This document shows, piece after piece, positions 15,957 through 24,928 of a stretch of DNA of 64,000 nucleotides. The translations under genes were made by a program, and so were the position numbers. This DNA is from Natronohydrobacter sp. Lineage in GTDB: Bacteria > Pseudomonadota > Alphaproteobacteria > Rhodobacterales > Rhodobacteraceae. How positions within the stretch are numbered: position 1 is the first letter of the stretch; every line of letters starts with the position of its first letter. The notes below the pieces were generated by a model. That model was given only the letters and a program-made list of their open reading frames with translations, was not told the origin of the DNA and made no database searches. Location of the stretch: contig JAUVXF010000002.1 of the NCBI GenBank assembly GCA_030603695.1, forward strand, positions 1 through 64,000. Reading direction: 5' to 3'.

Positions 15957-17894
15957 ATGCAGAGTGAAATGAAGCAGCATCGGCTTGAAATCGACCATAG
16001 TCTTGAAATTTCCGCCATTGTGGATTTGCGGATTCTGGAAACCACGGATTTGCATGTGCATCTGCATCCCTATGATTATTATGCAGATTGTCCAAACCCG
16101 GATCTTGGCTTGTCGCGTCTGGCGGAGTTGATAGACCAAGCGCGCCAGCAGGCGCCCAATTGTCTGCTGTTTGACAATGGGGATTTTTTGCAGGGAACGC
16201 CCGTGGGTGATTTCTTCGCCTATGATACGGGCGCGCGCAGAGGAGATTTGCACCCTGTCATGGCGGCGATGAATGCCCTGCAATATGATGCGATGACCTT
16301 GGGCAATCATGAATTCAGCTATGGGCTGGATTTCCTGATGCGCTCTTTGGATCAGGCGGAATTTCCCGTGGTTTCGGCCAATATCTTGCACAAATTGGGC
16401 GCCCAGCCGCGCAAGGATCGCCATCTGGTAAAGCCCTATCGGCTGTTGCGGCGCCAGATTACCGACAGGGCAGGGCGTGCGCATCCCATCTGTATCGGGG
16501 TGATCGGCTGTGCCCCTGCCCAGATCACTTTGTGGGAGCGCCAGCATCTGAATGGCCGTATCCAGACGCGCGACATGGTAGAGGCCGTGGCCGCATGGGT
16601 TCCCGAAATGCGCGAGGCGGGGGCCGATCTGGTGGTTTTGCTGGCCCATACCGGGATAGGCCCTATCCGCCATACCGAGAATATGGAAAACGCCATCATC
16701 CCGCTTTGTGGAATAGAGGGCGTGGATGTGGTGCTTAGTGGCCATACACATCAGGTTTTCCCATCCCCTCTTTTTGCCGATATTCCCGGCATAGATGTTG
16801 CGCGGGGCACGATCTGCGGCAAGCCCACGGTGATGAGCGGGTTTTACGGGTCGCATCTGGGGGTGATCGATTTGCAGATGGTGCGCACGGGCGCCCAATG
16901 GGATGTGCTGGATGTGCGGGTGGCCACCCATGCGCTGCGCGATGCCGCAACTCAATTTGCACCGATCACAGCGCAGCCCCGCAAAGTGCCGCTGCTTAGC
17001 CCCAAGGTGCGCAAGATCATAGAGCGCGCGCATTCCTCGGTGCTGGAAAATATTCGCCAGCCCATTGGCCAGACCGAGACAGCCATCAACAGCTTCTTTG
17101 TCTATCTGGGCCAAAGTGCCGCCACCGCCCTTGTGGCGGTAGCGCAGCGAGAGGTCGTGGCCCAGCATATGGCAGATACGGGCTTGCGGGATTTGCCGTT
17201 GCTTTCGGCGGTGTCGCCATCCAAGGCCGGGGGGCTGGGGGGGGCGAATAACTTCACCCATATCAAGCCCGGCGTGCTGACCTTGCGCTCGTTGGCAGAT
17301 CTGTATGTTTTCCCAAACCGGGTGGCGGCATCGCGTCTGACCGGGGCGCAAGTAGCGCTGTGGCTGGAGCGTTCGGTTTCCGCCTATGCCCGGCTAGAGC
17401 CCAACAGCCCCGACCAGACGCTGATGAATCCCGATTTTCCCGGCTATAACTTTGAAATCATCTATGGGCTGACATATGAGGTGGATTTATCCGCACCTGC
17501 GCGTTTTGGCTCAGATGGGGCCGAGCGCAAGGGGGCCGAAGGCCGCATTCGCAATCTGATGTGGAAGGGCAAGCCTGTGGACATGGCGGCAGAGTTCATT
17601 ATCTGCACCAACAGTTTTCGTGCACAGGGGGCCGGGGGCTTTGCCGGAACCGGGCCGCAGAGTGTGGTGCTGGAACTACCTGCAACCACACGCGATATTC
17701 TGCGCGATCATGTCAGTGGCAATGAGCCGCTGGTCGTTGATCCGCAAGCACCCTTCAAACTGATTGCCGGGGCGCAGGCGGTGTTGCACACAAGCATTTC
17801 CGCCCATGCGCATCTGGACATGATCGCCCAATTCTCTCCTGAAATTCTGGGTGCGGATGAGCGCGGGTTTTTGCGGCTGCGCGTGAAGATATAG
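15957..17894 (+). CDS. CpdB-like 2',3'-cyclic-nucleotide phosphodiesterase/3'-nucleotidase
   Basis: A 645-residue two-domain phosphoesterase. The metallophosphatase domain (about residues 20-320) carries the metal-binding motifs TTDLHVHL, DNGDFLQGTP, LGNHEFSYG, LLAHTGIG and SGHTHQVFP. The 5'-nucleotidase C-terminal domain (about 340-620) contains FPNRVAASRLTG and FIICTNSFRAQGAGGF. Known CpdB proteins are periplasmic and recover nucleosides from cyclic and 3'-nucleotides. Oddly, the N-terminus shown (MQSEMKQHRLEIDHSLEISA) has no signal peptide, and the upstream sequence offers no in-frame extension that supplies one, so this copy may be cytoplasmic or use another export route. An alternative start at 15969 does not change this. 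Confidence 0.88.
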   Translation: MQSEMKQHRLEIDHSLEISAIVDLRILETTDLHVHLHPYDYYADCPNPDLGLSRLAELIDQARQQAPNCLLFDNGDFLQGTPVGDFFAYDTGARRGDLHPVMAAMNALQYDAMTLGNHEFSYGLDFLMRSLDQAEFPVVSANILHKLGAQPRKDRHLVKPYRLLRRQITDRAGRAHPICIGVIGCAPAQITLWERQHLNGRIQTRDMVEAVAAWVPEMREAGADLVVLLAHTGIGPIRHTENMENAIIPLCGIEGVDVVLSGHTHQVFPSPLFADIPGIDVARGTICGKPTVMSGFYGSHLGVIDLQMVRTGAQWDVLDVRVATHALRDAATQFAPITAQPRKVPLLSPKVRKIIERAHSSVLENIRQPIGQTETAINSFFVYLGQSAATALVAVAQREVVAQHMADTGLRDLPLLSAVSPSKAGGLGGANNFTHIKPGVLTLRSLADLYVFPNRVAASRLTGAQVALWLERSVSAYARLEPNSPDQTLMNPDFPGYNFEIIYGLTYEVDLSAPARFGSDGAERKGAEGRIRNLMWKGKPVDMAAEFIICTNSFRAQGAGGFAGTGPQSVVLELPATTRDILRDHVSGNEPLVVDPQAPFKLIAGAQAVLHTSISAHAHLDMIAQFSPEILGADERGFLRLRVKI

Positions 17895-18023
17895 AAAAAC
17901 GAACTGGCGGGAATTTTGCCTGGATCGCGCGGCGCCCCTTCGGCCTATAACCCGCCGGATCATATCTTGGGTTGGCGTGCCTAGAGGGGTGTTTGCGCTT
18001 CAAGCGGTCAAGATGAATACCAA

Positions 18024-18584
18024 TCAGTCCCTTATACGGATTACCTGCAATGCGTTCAGGTAGCTGTCGGCTATATCGCGCAGTTCTGGGGGCACAGGGC
18101 GCGCGCGCGGATAGCGCGGGGCCTTGCGGTCATCCAGCACCGCTGCCCATCCAGTTGTGGTTTCAAAAAACCGCGCCACGCCTGCGGGGCCAAATTCTGT
18201 CCAGAACCCTTCTATCACTACATCCAGATAACTGAGGGTAACGGGGGCATCAGGGCCGGGCAGGGCGGAACCCTCGCGCGCAACTGCATAGATTTGCGCC
18301 TCAACGGCGCGCGGCGCGATGATCTGCTCTGGCGCCAAAGGCAGGCGCTCATACCCTGCTTCGCGGATATCCAGCGCGCCCCAATCGCCCCCCGGCACGC
18401 GTGCAACCAGCCCGTCAATCTGGGCGCTGGCATCGGGCACGACGCTGAGAAATGTCTGCCCATAGGCAAAGGATTTCCGCCATTCCCGCCGCCAGCCGCG
18501 AATCGTGGCTGGGCTGGTATCGGCGTAAACATGGGTCTGGCGGTTCACAAGCGAGCCATAGCCAAAGAAAAAATCATCCGTCAT
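18024..18584 (-). CDS. Gamma-glutamylcyclotransferase-family protein
   Basis: This 186-residue protein opens with DDFFFGYGSLVNRQTH; the GYGSL motif is the signature of the gamma-glutamylcyclotransferase fold, whose members release 5-oxoproline from gamma-glutamyl compounds. Further segments such as GWRREWRKSF and the Asp/Glu in DIREAGYERLPL fit the fold. I start it at ATG 18584: the open frame continues to 18935, but that extension is antisense to the glycine riboswitch and not protein-like. The ribosome binding site is weak. A product of 5-oxoproline would link it to the pxp cluster 15 kb away, but that is inference. Confidence 0.75.
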   Translation of the reverse strand: MTDDFFFGYGSLVNRQTHVYADTSPATIRGWRREWRKSFAYGQTFLSVVPDASAQIDGLVARVPGGDWGALDIREAGYERLPLAPEQIIAPRAVEAQIYAVAREGSALPGPDAPVTLSYLDVVIEGFWTEFGPAGVARFFETTTGWAAVLDDRKAPRYPRARPVPPELRDIADSYLNALQVIRIRD

Positions 18585-18675
18585 GTCGTTTTCAGACCTT
18601 TTGAAGCGCGTTTGGTGCAACCGCGGAAAAACACTTGCCACGCCTGCCCAATTTCCGCTAGCAGGGAAATCGTTG

Positions 18676-18834
18676 GAACGGGAGACACTGGCGCTTGCGT
18701 CAGGGCCGAAGGAGCAACCGCCCCGGTAAACTCTCAGGCAAAAGGACCGATCCGACAGACAGACTCTGGAGAGAGGCGCGGCAAAACCCGCGTCCGCCGA
18801 AGGGATAGCGATCTCAGGCGCAACGGACAGAGGG
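18676..18834 (+). ncRNA. Tandem glycine riboswitch upstream of gcvT
   Basis: Two aptamers lie in series. The first includes CGGGAGA near 18679, the conserved GCCGAAGGAGCAA at 18705-18717 and CTCTCAGGCAAAAGGACCGA at 18731-18750. The second includes CTGGAGAGA near 18766, GCCGAAGGG at 18796-18804 and CTCAGGCGCAACGGACAG at about 18813-18830. This is the known two-aptamer glycine riboswitch architecture, normally turning on the glycine cleavage operon when glycine is abundant. It lies about 70 bases before the gcvT start on the same strand. Confidence 0.95.
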
Positions 18835-18844
18835 GGCATGATCT

Positions 18845-18864
18845 GCAAGGGGGCTTTCCCTTGC
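18845..18864 (+). promoter_or_regulatory. Candidate expression-platform hairpin of the glycine riboswitch
   Basis: GCAAGGG (18845-18851) pairs with CCCTTGC (18858-18864) around a 6-base loop, directly after aptamer 2. No T-run follows, so an intrinsic terminator is unlikely; control at translation initiation, by masking a purine-rich site, is more plausible. Confidence 0.5.
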
Positions 18865-18903
18865 GCCATGAACCTGGCCTTGCGGCCAAACCATAGGGGC
18901 GAC

Positions 18904-20043
18904 ATGACAGAGAACCCGACAGAGCTGAAGCGCACGCCGCTTCACGCACTCCATCTTTCGCTGGGGGCAAAGATGGTGCCCTTCGCGGGCTATGACATGC
19001 CGGTGCAATACCCGCTGGGGGTGATGCGCGAACATCTGCACACGCGCGCCCATGCCGGGCTGTTTGATGTCAGCCATATGGGACAGGTGGTTTTGCGCCC
19101 GCGCGGTGACATGGCCGCGCTGGAGGCCGGGTTGGAAGCGCTGATGCCCGTGGCCGTGTCTGGCCTTGGGGTGGGGCGGCAGCGCTATGGGTTGTTCACC
19201 AATGCCACGGGCGGCGTGCTGGATGATCTGATGTTTGCCAATCGCGGCGATCATATCCTGATGGTCGTAAACGCTGCGTGCAAAGAGGCCGATATCGCGC
19301 ATCTGCAAACCCATCTGGCCGATGTGGCACAGGTGCTGCCCACCACAGACCGCGCGCTTCTGGCCTTGCAGGGGCCACAGGCCGAAGCGGCGCTGGCGCA
19401 TTTTGCGCCCGCTGTCTGTGAGATGCGCTTCATGGATGTCATCACCGCTGACAGCGCCTTTGGCTCGCTGTGGATTTCGCGCTCTGGCTATACCGGAGAG
19501 GATGGTTTTGAAATCTCTGTGCCAGAGGGGCAGGCAGAGGGCTTTGCCCGCGCCCTGCTGGAGATTGAAAGCGTGGCCCCGATCGGGCTAGGCGCGCGTG
19601 ACAGCCTGCGGCTGGAAGCGGGCCTGTGCCTTTATGGCCATGACATGACGCCAGAGATTACCCCGGTTCAGGCGGGGCTGGCTTGGGCCATTCAGAAATC
19701 CCGCCGCAAGGGCGGTGCGCGCGCGGGGGGCTTTCCGGGGGCCGCGCAAATTCTGGCCGAACTGGACACTGGGCCTGCGCGCATCCGCGTGGGTCTGCGC
19801 CCCGATGGCCGCGCGCCCATGCGCGAGGGAACCTCGCTTTGGGATGCACCCGAACAGGGCACCCAGATTGGCGCCATCACCTCTGGCGGTTTCGGCCCTT
19901 CGCTAGAGGCCCCGATTGCCATGGGCTATGTGCCCCCCGGCCTTGCCACCCCCGGCAGGCAGCTTTGGGGAGAGTTGCGCGGCAAGCGTCTGCCCGTTAC
20001 CGTTTGCGAACTGCCGTTTCGTCCATCCACCTACAAGCGCTGA
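18904..20043 (+). CDS. gcvT: Glycine cleavage system T protein (aminomethyltransferase)
   Basis: The T protein takes the aminomethyl group from the H protein and passes the one-carbon unit to tetrahydrofolate, releasing ammonia. The 379-residue product begins MTENPTELKRTPLHALHLSL and has the family motifs KMVPFAGYDMPVQYP, GLFDVSHMGQV, SRSGYTGEDGFEI and LRLEAGLCLYGHD. ATG 18904 is preceded by AGGGGC; an earlier in-frame ATG at 18868 would add 12 residues and overlap the expression platform. It is the first gene of gcvT-gcvH-gcvP, under the glycine riboswitch. Confidence 0.95.
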   Translation: MTENPTELKRTPLHALHLSLGAKMVPFAGYDMPVQYPLGVMREHLHTRAHAGLFDVSHMGQVVLRPRGDMAALEAGLEALMPVAVSGLGVGRQRYGLFTNATGGVLDDLMFANRGDHILMVVNAACKEADIAHLQTHLADVAQVLPTTDRALLALQGPQAEAALAHFAPAVCEMRFMDVITADSAFGSLWISRSGYTGEDGFEISVPEGQAEGFARALLEIESVAPIGLGARDSLRLEAGLCLYGHDMTPEITPVQAGLAWAIQKSRRKGGARAGGFPGAAQILAELDTGPARIRVGLRPDGRAPMREGTSLWDAPEQGTQIGAITSGGFGPSLEAPIAMGYVPPGLATPGRQLWGELRGKRLPVTVCELPFRPSTYKR

Positions 20044-20055
20044 GGAGCGTTTCGA

Positions 20056-20415
20056 ATGAGATACACTGAAGAACATGAATGGCTGCGCATCGAAGGCGAT
20101 GTCGTGGTTGTGGGCATTACCGAACACGCCGCCGAGCAATTGGGCGATGTTGTCTTTGTGGAATTGCCAGAGATTGAAGCACAGGTTGGCAAGGGCGATG
20201 AGGTCTGCGTGATCGAATCGGTCAAGGCGGCCTCTGATATCCTGGCCCCTGTCGATGGCGAGATTGTCGAGGTGAATGAGGCGCTGACGGATAATCCCGG
20301 CCTTGTGAATGAAGACCCGCAAGGCGATGCGTGGTTTTTCAAGATGAAGCTGGATGATCTCAGCGTGCTTGATGAATTCATGACCGAGGATGAATACAAG
20401 GATTTCCTTGGTTAA
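20056..20415 (+). CDS. gcvH: Glycine cleavage system H protein
   Basis: A 119-residue lipoyl carrier protein that shuttles the methylamine group between the P, T and L proteins. The lipoylation lysine is K57 in ESVKAASDI. The sequence opens with [20 protein letters not shown] and contains the conserved [26 protein letters not shown] ribosome binding site precedes the start, 12 bases after gcvT. Full length and canonical. Confidence 0.97.
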   Translation: MRYTEEHEWLRIEGDVVVVGITEHAAEQLGDVVFVELPEIEAQVGKGDEVCVIESVKAASDILAPVDGEIVEVNEALTDNPGLVNEDPQGDAWFFKMKLDDLSVLDEFMTEDEYKDFLG

Positions 20416-20490
20416 ACCGCTCTCCCCGGCCAGCGCAGTGGCAATCCCACAGCGCTGGCCGAAAACCCGTATCTTGCGAGGCAGCGCCTG

Positions 20491-23331
20491 ATGACCTTTA
20501 CCGCCACAGATTATAACCCCTATGATTTCGCCAATCGCCGCCATATCGGGCCAACGCCCGAAGAAATGGCCGCGATGCTGGATGTGTTGGGCTGCGAAAC
20601 CCTTGACCAGCTTATAGAGCAGACCATCCCCGCCGATCTGCGCCAGCAAGACGCGCTGACATGGGCGCCGCTTTCCGAGGGCGAGTTGCTGGGCAAATTG
20701 CGCGCTGTGGGCGCGAAAAACAAGATCATGACCTCGCTGATCGGGCAGGGCTATTATGGCACTGTCACGCCGCCCGCGATCTTGCGCAATATCTTTGAAA
20801 ATCCGGCATGGTACACGGCCTACACGCCCTATCAGCCCGAAATTGCCCAAGGGCGTCTGGAAGCATTGCTGAATTTCCAGACCATGGTGGCCGATCTGAC
20901 AGGGCTGCCCGTGGCGAATGCCTCGCTTCTGGATGAGGCGACGGCTTGCGCCGAAGCGATGGTCATGGCGCAGCGTGTGGCGAAATCAAAGGCGCGGGCT
21001 TTCTTCATAGATGAAAACTGCCACCCCCAGAATATCGCTGTCATGCAAACGCGCGCGGCCCCGTTGGGGATAGAGGTGATCGTGGGTGCGCCTGATACAC
21101 TGGACGCAAGCGCGGTATTTGGCGCAATTTTCCAATATCCCGGCACATATGGCAATCTGCGCGATGTCACGCCCCAGATTGCCGCGCTGCATGGCGCGAA
21201 TGCCGTGGCTATCGTGGCCACGGATCTTCTGGCGCTGACGCTGATCAAGGAACCCGGCGCGATGGGGGCCGATATTGCCGTGGGCAGCGCGCAGCGCTTT
21301 GGCGTGCCTATGGGCTATGGTGGCCCGCATGCCGCCTTCATGTCCTGCCGCGATGCGTTCAAGCGCGCGATGCCGGGGCGGATTGTTGGGGTCAGTATTG
21401 ATGCGCGCGGCAACAAGGCTTACCGACTGTCGCTGCAAACCCGCGAGCAGCATATCCGGCGCGAGAAAGCCACCTCGAATGTCTGCACTGCGCAAGCGCT
21501 TTTGGCGGTCATGGCCTCTATGTATGGGGTGTTTCATGGCCCCAAGGGGCTGCGCGCCATTGCAGAGCGCGTGCATTTCCTGACCCAGCGCCTGTATTCA
21601 GCGCTGCGCGATGCAGGCGCGCAGGTGGTGGCGAAAGAGTTCTTTGATACCATCACTGTTGAAGTTGGTGTCGGGCAGGCTGGCATTCTGGCCGCAGCCC
21701 GTGCAGAGGGCCTGAATTTCCGCAAGATCGGCAGCACCCATGTGGGCATTTCGCTGGATGAAACCACCGATGCGCAGGTTTTGGCCCGCGTCTTGCGGGT
21801 GTTTGGCATAGAGGGCCTGCCCCCGCACCGGGCGGAACTGGGCTTCTCTGCACCGTTTTTGCGGCAATCGGCCTATATGACCCATCCGATTTTCCACATG
21901 AACCGCGCCGAAACGGAAATGATGCGCTATATGCGCCGCCTTTCGGATCGTGATCTGGCGCTGGATCGTGCCATGATTCCGCTTGGCTCTTGCACGATGA
22001 AGCTGAATGCGGCGGCAGAGATGATGCCGCTCAGCTGGCCAGAGTTCTCCACGCTGCACCCGTTCTGCCCGCCCGATCAGGCCCAGGGCTATGCCGAGGC
22101 CATTTCCGATCTGAGCGCAAAACTCTGCGAGATTACGGGCTATGATGCCATGTCTATGCAGCCCAATTCTGGCGCGCAGGGGGAATATGCGGGCCTGCTG
22201 ACAATCCAAGCCTATCATCGCGCGCGCGGCGAAGGCCATCGCGATATCTGCCTTATCCCGGTTTCGGCCCATGGCACGAACCCTGCTTCTGCCCAGATGT
22301 GCGGTATGCAGGTGGTGGTTGTGAAATCTTCGGCCAATGGCGATGTCGATCTGGAAGATTTCCGCGAGAAAGCCGCACAGGCGGGCAACCGGCTTGCCGC
22401 CTGCATGATCACCTACCCCTCCACGCATGGGGTGTTTGAGGAAACCGTGCGCGAGGTTTGCCAGATCACCCATGATCACGGCGGGCAGGTGTATATTGAC
22501 GGGGCCAATCTGAATGCCATGGTCGGGCTGGTCAAACCCGGCGAGATTGGTGGCGATGTCAGCCATCTGAACTTGCACAAGACATTCGCCATCCCGCATG
22601 GTGGCGGCGGCCCCGGCATGGGGCCAATCGGGGTAAAGGCGCATCTTGCGCCCTTCCTGCCCGGCCATCCTGAAACGGGCGGCACAGAGGGGCCGGTTTC
22701 GGCTGCGCCTTATGGGTCGGCGTCTATCCTGCTTATCTCTTGGGCCTATTGCCTGATGATGGGCGGGCCGGGGCTGACACAGGCCACGCGGGTGGCTATT
22801 CTGAACGCCAATTACATCGCAGCGCGGCTGCGCGGGGCCTATGAGATTCTGTTCATGGGCAATAAGGGCCGCGTCGCGCATGAATGTATCATAGATACCC
22901 GCCCCTTTGCCGAGGCTGGCGTCACCGTGGATGATATCGCCAAGCGCCTGATCGACAATGGCTTTCATGCCCCCACAATGAGCTGGCCAGTGGCGGGCAC
23001 ATTGATGGTGGAACCCACGGAATCGGAAACCAAGGCCGAGATTGACCGCTTTATCACAGCGCTTCTTGCCATCCGCGCCGAAATTCGCGCGGTAGAGCAG
23101 GGCGAAATCAGTGCAGAGGCCAGCCCGCTGCGCCACGCGCCGCATACTGTGGAAGATCTGGTGGCCGATTGGGATCGGGCTTATTCACGCGAAGCAGGCT
23201 GTTTCCCGCCTGCCAGCTTTCGGGGGGATAAATACTGGCCGCCTGTGGGGCGCGTGGACAATGTGTTCGGTGATCGCAATCTGATCTGCACTTGCCCCCC
23301 GGTTGAAAGCTATGCCGAAGCGGCGGAATAA
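20491..23331 (+). CDS. gcvP: Glycine dehydrogenase (decarboxylating), P protein
   Basis: The PLP enzyme that decarboxylates glycine and loads the aminomethyl group on the H protein. At 946 residues it is the fused single-chain form (GcvPA plus GcvPB). The N-terminal half has [14 protein letters not shown]. The PLP lysine is K697 in HLNLHKTF, followed by the glycine-rich [15 protein letters not shown] 20491 lies 75 bases after gcvH. The lipoamide dehydrogenase (L protein) is not in this operon, as is usual. A terminator hairpin follows. Confidence 0.97.
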   Translation: MTFTATDYNPYDFANRRHIGPTPEEMAAMLDVLGCETLDQLIEQTIPADLRQQDALTWAPLSEGELLGKLRAVGAKNKIMTSLIGQGYYGTVTPPAILRNIFENPAWYTAYTPYQPEIAQGRLEALLNFQTMVADLTGLPVANASLLDEATACAEAMVMAQRVAKSKARAFFIDENCHPQNIAVMQTRAAPLGIEVIVGAPDTLDASAVFGAIFQYPGTYGNLRDVTPQIAALHGANAVAIVATDLLALTLIKEPGAMGADIAVGSAQRFGVPMGYGGPHAAFMSCRDAFKRAMPGRIVGVSIDARGNKAYRLSLQTREQHIRREKATSNVCTAQALLAVMASMYGVFHGPKGLRAIAERVHFLTQRLYSALRDAGAQVVAKEFFDTITVEVGVGQAGILAAARAEGLNFRKIGSTHVGISLDETTDAQVLARVLRVFGIEGLPPHRAELGFSAPFLRQSAYMTHPIFHMNRAETEMMRYMRRLSDRDLALDRAMIPLGSCTMKLNAAAEMMPLSWPEFSTLHPFCPPDQAQGYAEAISDLSAKLCEITGYDAMSMQPNSGAQGEYAGLLTIQAYHRARGEGHRDICLIPVSAHGTNPASAQMCGMQVVVVKSSANGDVDLEDFREKAAQAGNRLAACMITYPSTHGVFEETVREVCQITHDHGGQVYIDGANLNAMVGLVKPGEIGGDVSHLNLHKTFAIPHGGGGPGMGPIGVKAHLAPFLPGHPETGGTEGPVSAAPYGSASILLISWAYCLMMGGPGLTQATRVAILNANYIAARLRGAYEILFMGNKGRVAHECIIDTRPFAEAGVTVDDIAKRLIDNGFHAPTMSWPVAGTLMVEPTESETKAEIDRFITALLAIRAEIRAVEQGEISAEASPLRHAPHTVEDLVADWDRAYSREAGCFPPASFRGDKYWPPVGRVDNVFGDRNLICTCPPVESYAEAAE

Positions 23332-23336
23332 ACCAA

Positions 23337-23365
23337 AAAGGCCCCGGAGATGATCCGGGGCCTTT
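23337..23365. terminator. Bidirectional terminator between gcvP and trpE
   Basis: A perfect 12-base stem (AAAGGCCCCGGA, 23337-23348, with 23354-23365) and 5-base loop end in TTT on one strand and have an A-run on the other side, so it can serve both convergent genes. Confidence 0.88.
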
Positions 23366-23394
23366 ATATATTTCAACACCTTGGCGGGCGAAGT

Positions 23395-24921
23395 TTACCC
23401 ATTGCCGCCAGCAAACCGCCCCGCATCTTCGGCCGCACGCCGCAGCGCGCGGGATTTGTTGACGGTTTCCATATATTCCGCCTCTGGGTCGCTGTCATAA
23501 ACGACGCCCCCGCCGGCCTGAATATACAGGGTTTCATCTTTCAAAACGGCAGTGCGCAGGCAGATGCACATATCCATTTCACCATTGGCCGCGAAATATC
23601 CCGCGCCGCCGCCATAGACACCGCGTTTTTCTGGCTCCAGCTCGTCGATAATCTCCATCGCGCGGACTTTGGGCGCGCCTGAAACCGTGCCTGCGGGCAG
23701 CCCTGCCAGAAGGGCCGAAAGCGCATCCTGCCCCTCTGCCAATTCCCCCACCACATTCGAGACAATATGCATCACATGGCTGTAGCGCTCTATGATGAAT
23801 TCCTCTGTGGGCCGCACTGTGCCAATTTTTGCAACCCGCCCCACATCATTGCGCCCCAAATCCAGAAGCATCAGATGTTCTGCCAATTCTTTCTGATCGG
23901 CCAGCAAATCGGCTTCCAGTGCGCGGTCTTCCTCTGGGGTGACCCCGCGGGGGCGCGTGCCTGCAATGGGCCGGATTGTCACTTCACCGGCGCGCAGGCG
24001 CACCAGAATTTCTGGGCTTGCGCCAATAATCTGGAATGGCCCGCCGCTGGCGGTGAAATCAAAATAGAACATAAAGGGCGACGGGTTTGTGCGCCGCAGC
24101 GAGCGGTACAGCGCGAAGGGCGGCAGCGCAAAGCGCTGCGCCCAACGTTGCGAGGGCACAACCTGAAAGATATCGCCTGCGCGGATGTAATCCTTGGCGC
24201 GTTCCACGGCCTCCAGATAGGCGGATTTGTCAAAATTGGATTGCGGCGCGCCAATCGGGGCCGTATCGCTTTGCAACTCGCGCGGGGCTTGGGGCACACC
24301 GCGTTCCAGATCGCGCACGGCATCCATCACGCGCTCTGCGGCTTGCGCATAGGCCGCGCGTGCCGACAGGCCAGAGCCAACCCAAGCAGGAGAGACAACA
24401 GTCACCTCGCCCTTCACCCCGTCCAGCACCGCCACGACAGAGGGGCGCAGCATGACGGCATCGGGCACGCCAATGGGGTCGGGGTTGATATCTGGCAAAT
24501 GTTCCACAAGGCGGATCATATCATAGCCCAGATAGCCAAACAGCCCGGCAGAGGCTGCGGGCAAACCCTCTGGCATCTCAATCCGGCTTTCGCCCAGAAC
24601 GGCGCGCAGCGTATCCAGCGGGTTGCCCTCCAGCGGCTGCCATGCGTCCGGGTCAAAGCGCGAATCCCGGTTTATGCGGCTGGACGTGCCGCGACACTCC
24701 CAGATCAGATCGGGTTTCATCCCGATTATCGAATAGCGTCCCCGCACCTCGCCCCCGGTAACGGATTCCAGAATAAAGCTGTCACGGCTGGCGCCTGCCA
24801 GCTTCAGGTAAAGCGAAACTGGCGTATCCAGATCGGCAGCAAGACGCGCGAAAACAAGCTGGTTCTCGCCGCGCGCCCAGCCTGCCTCGAAACTTGCGAA
24901 ATCAGGGGTTAACTGTGCCAT
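23395..24921 (-). CDS. trpE: Anthranilate synthase component I
   Basis: TrpE converts chorismate to anthranilate using ammonia supplied by TrpG. The 508-residue protein has the N-terminal regulatory segment with FILESVTGGEVRGRYSIIG (the tryptophan-binding LES motif at 51-53) and the C-terminal chorismate-binding domain with ASPEILVRLRAG, TIRPIAGTRPRG, MLLDLGRNDVGRV and GAPKVRAMEIIDELEP. Start ATG 24921 has GAGG upstream; the frame is open to 24954 but that would overlap the ppiD-like gene. It lies seven bases after that gene, so they are cotranscribed. No trpG follows; the next gene is convergent gcvP. Confidence 0.95.
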   Translation of the reverse strand: MAQLTPDFASFEAGWARGENQLVFARLAADLDTPVSLYLKLAGASRDSFILESVTGGEVRGRYSIIGMKPDLIWECRGTSSRINRDSRFDPDAWQPLEGNPLDTLRAVLGESRIEMPEGLPAASAGLFGYLGYDMIRLVEHLPDINPDPIGVPDAVMLRPSVVAVLDGVKGEVTVVSPAWVGSGLSARAAYAQAAERVMDAVRDLERGVPQAPRELQSDTAPIGAPQSNFDKSAYLEAVERAKDYIRAGDIFQVVPSQRWAQRFALPPFALYRSLRRTNPSPFMFYFDFTASGGPFQIIGASPEILVRLRAGEVTIRPIAGTRPRGVTPEEDRALEADLLADQKELAEHLMLLDLGRNDVGRVAKIGTVRPTEEFIIERYSHVMHIVSNVVGELAEGQDALSALLAGLPAGTVSGAPKVRAMEIIDELEPEKRGVYGGGAGYFAANGEMDMCICLRTAVLKDETLYIQAGGGVVYDSDPEAEYMETVNKSRALRRAAEDAGRFAGGNG

Positions 24922-24928
24922 CCCCGCC

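Noticed and set aside
18585-18935. N-terminal extension of the gamma-glutamylcyclotransferase-like gene
   Set aside because: It is antisense to the tandem glycine riboswitch and not protein-like; the GYGSL fold starts right after ATG 18584.
21598-23145. 515-codon open frame antisense to gcvP
   Set aside because: Shadow of a GC-rich coding region; composition is His/Arg/Gln-rich and no domain is visible.
23767-24912. 381-codon open frame antisense to trpE
   Set aside because: Shadow frame; trpE on the other strand is complete with all motifs.
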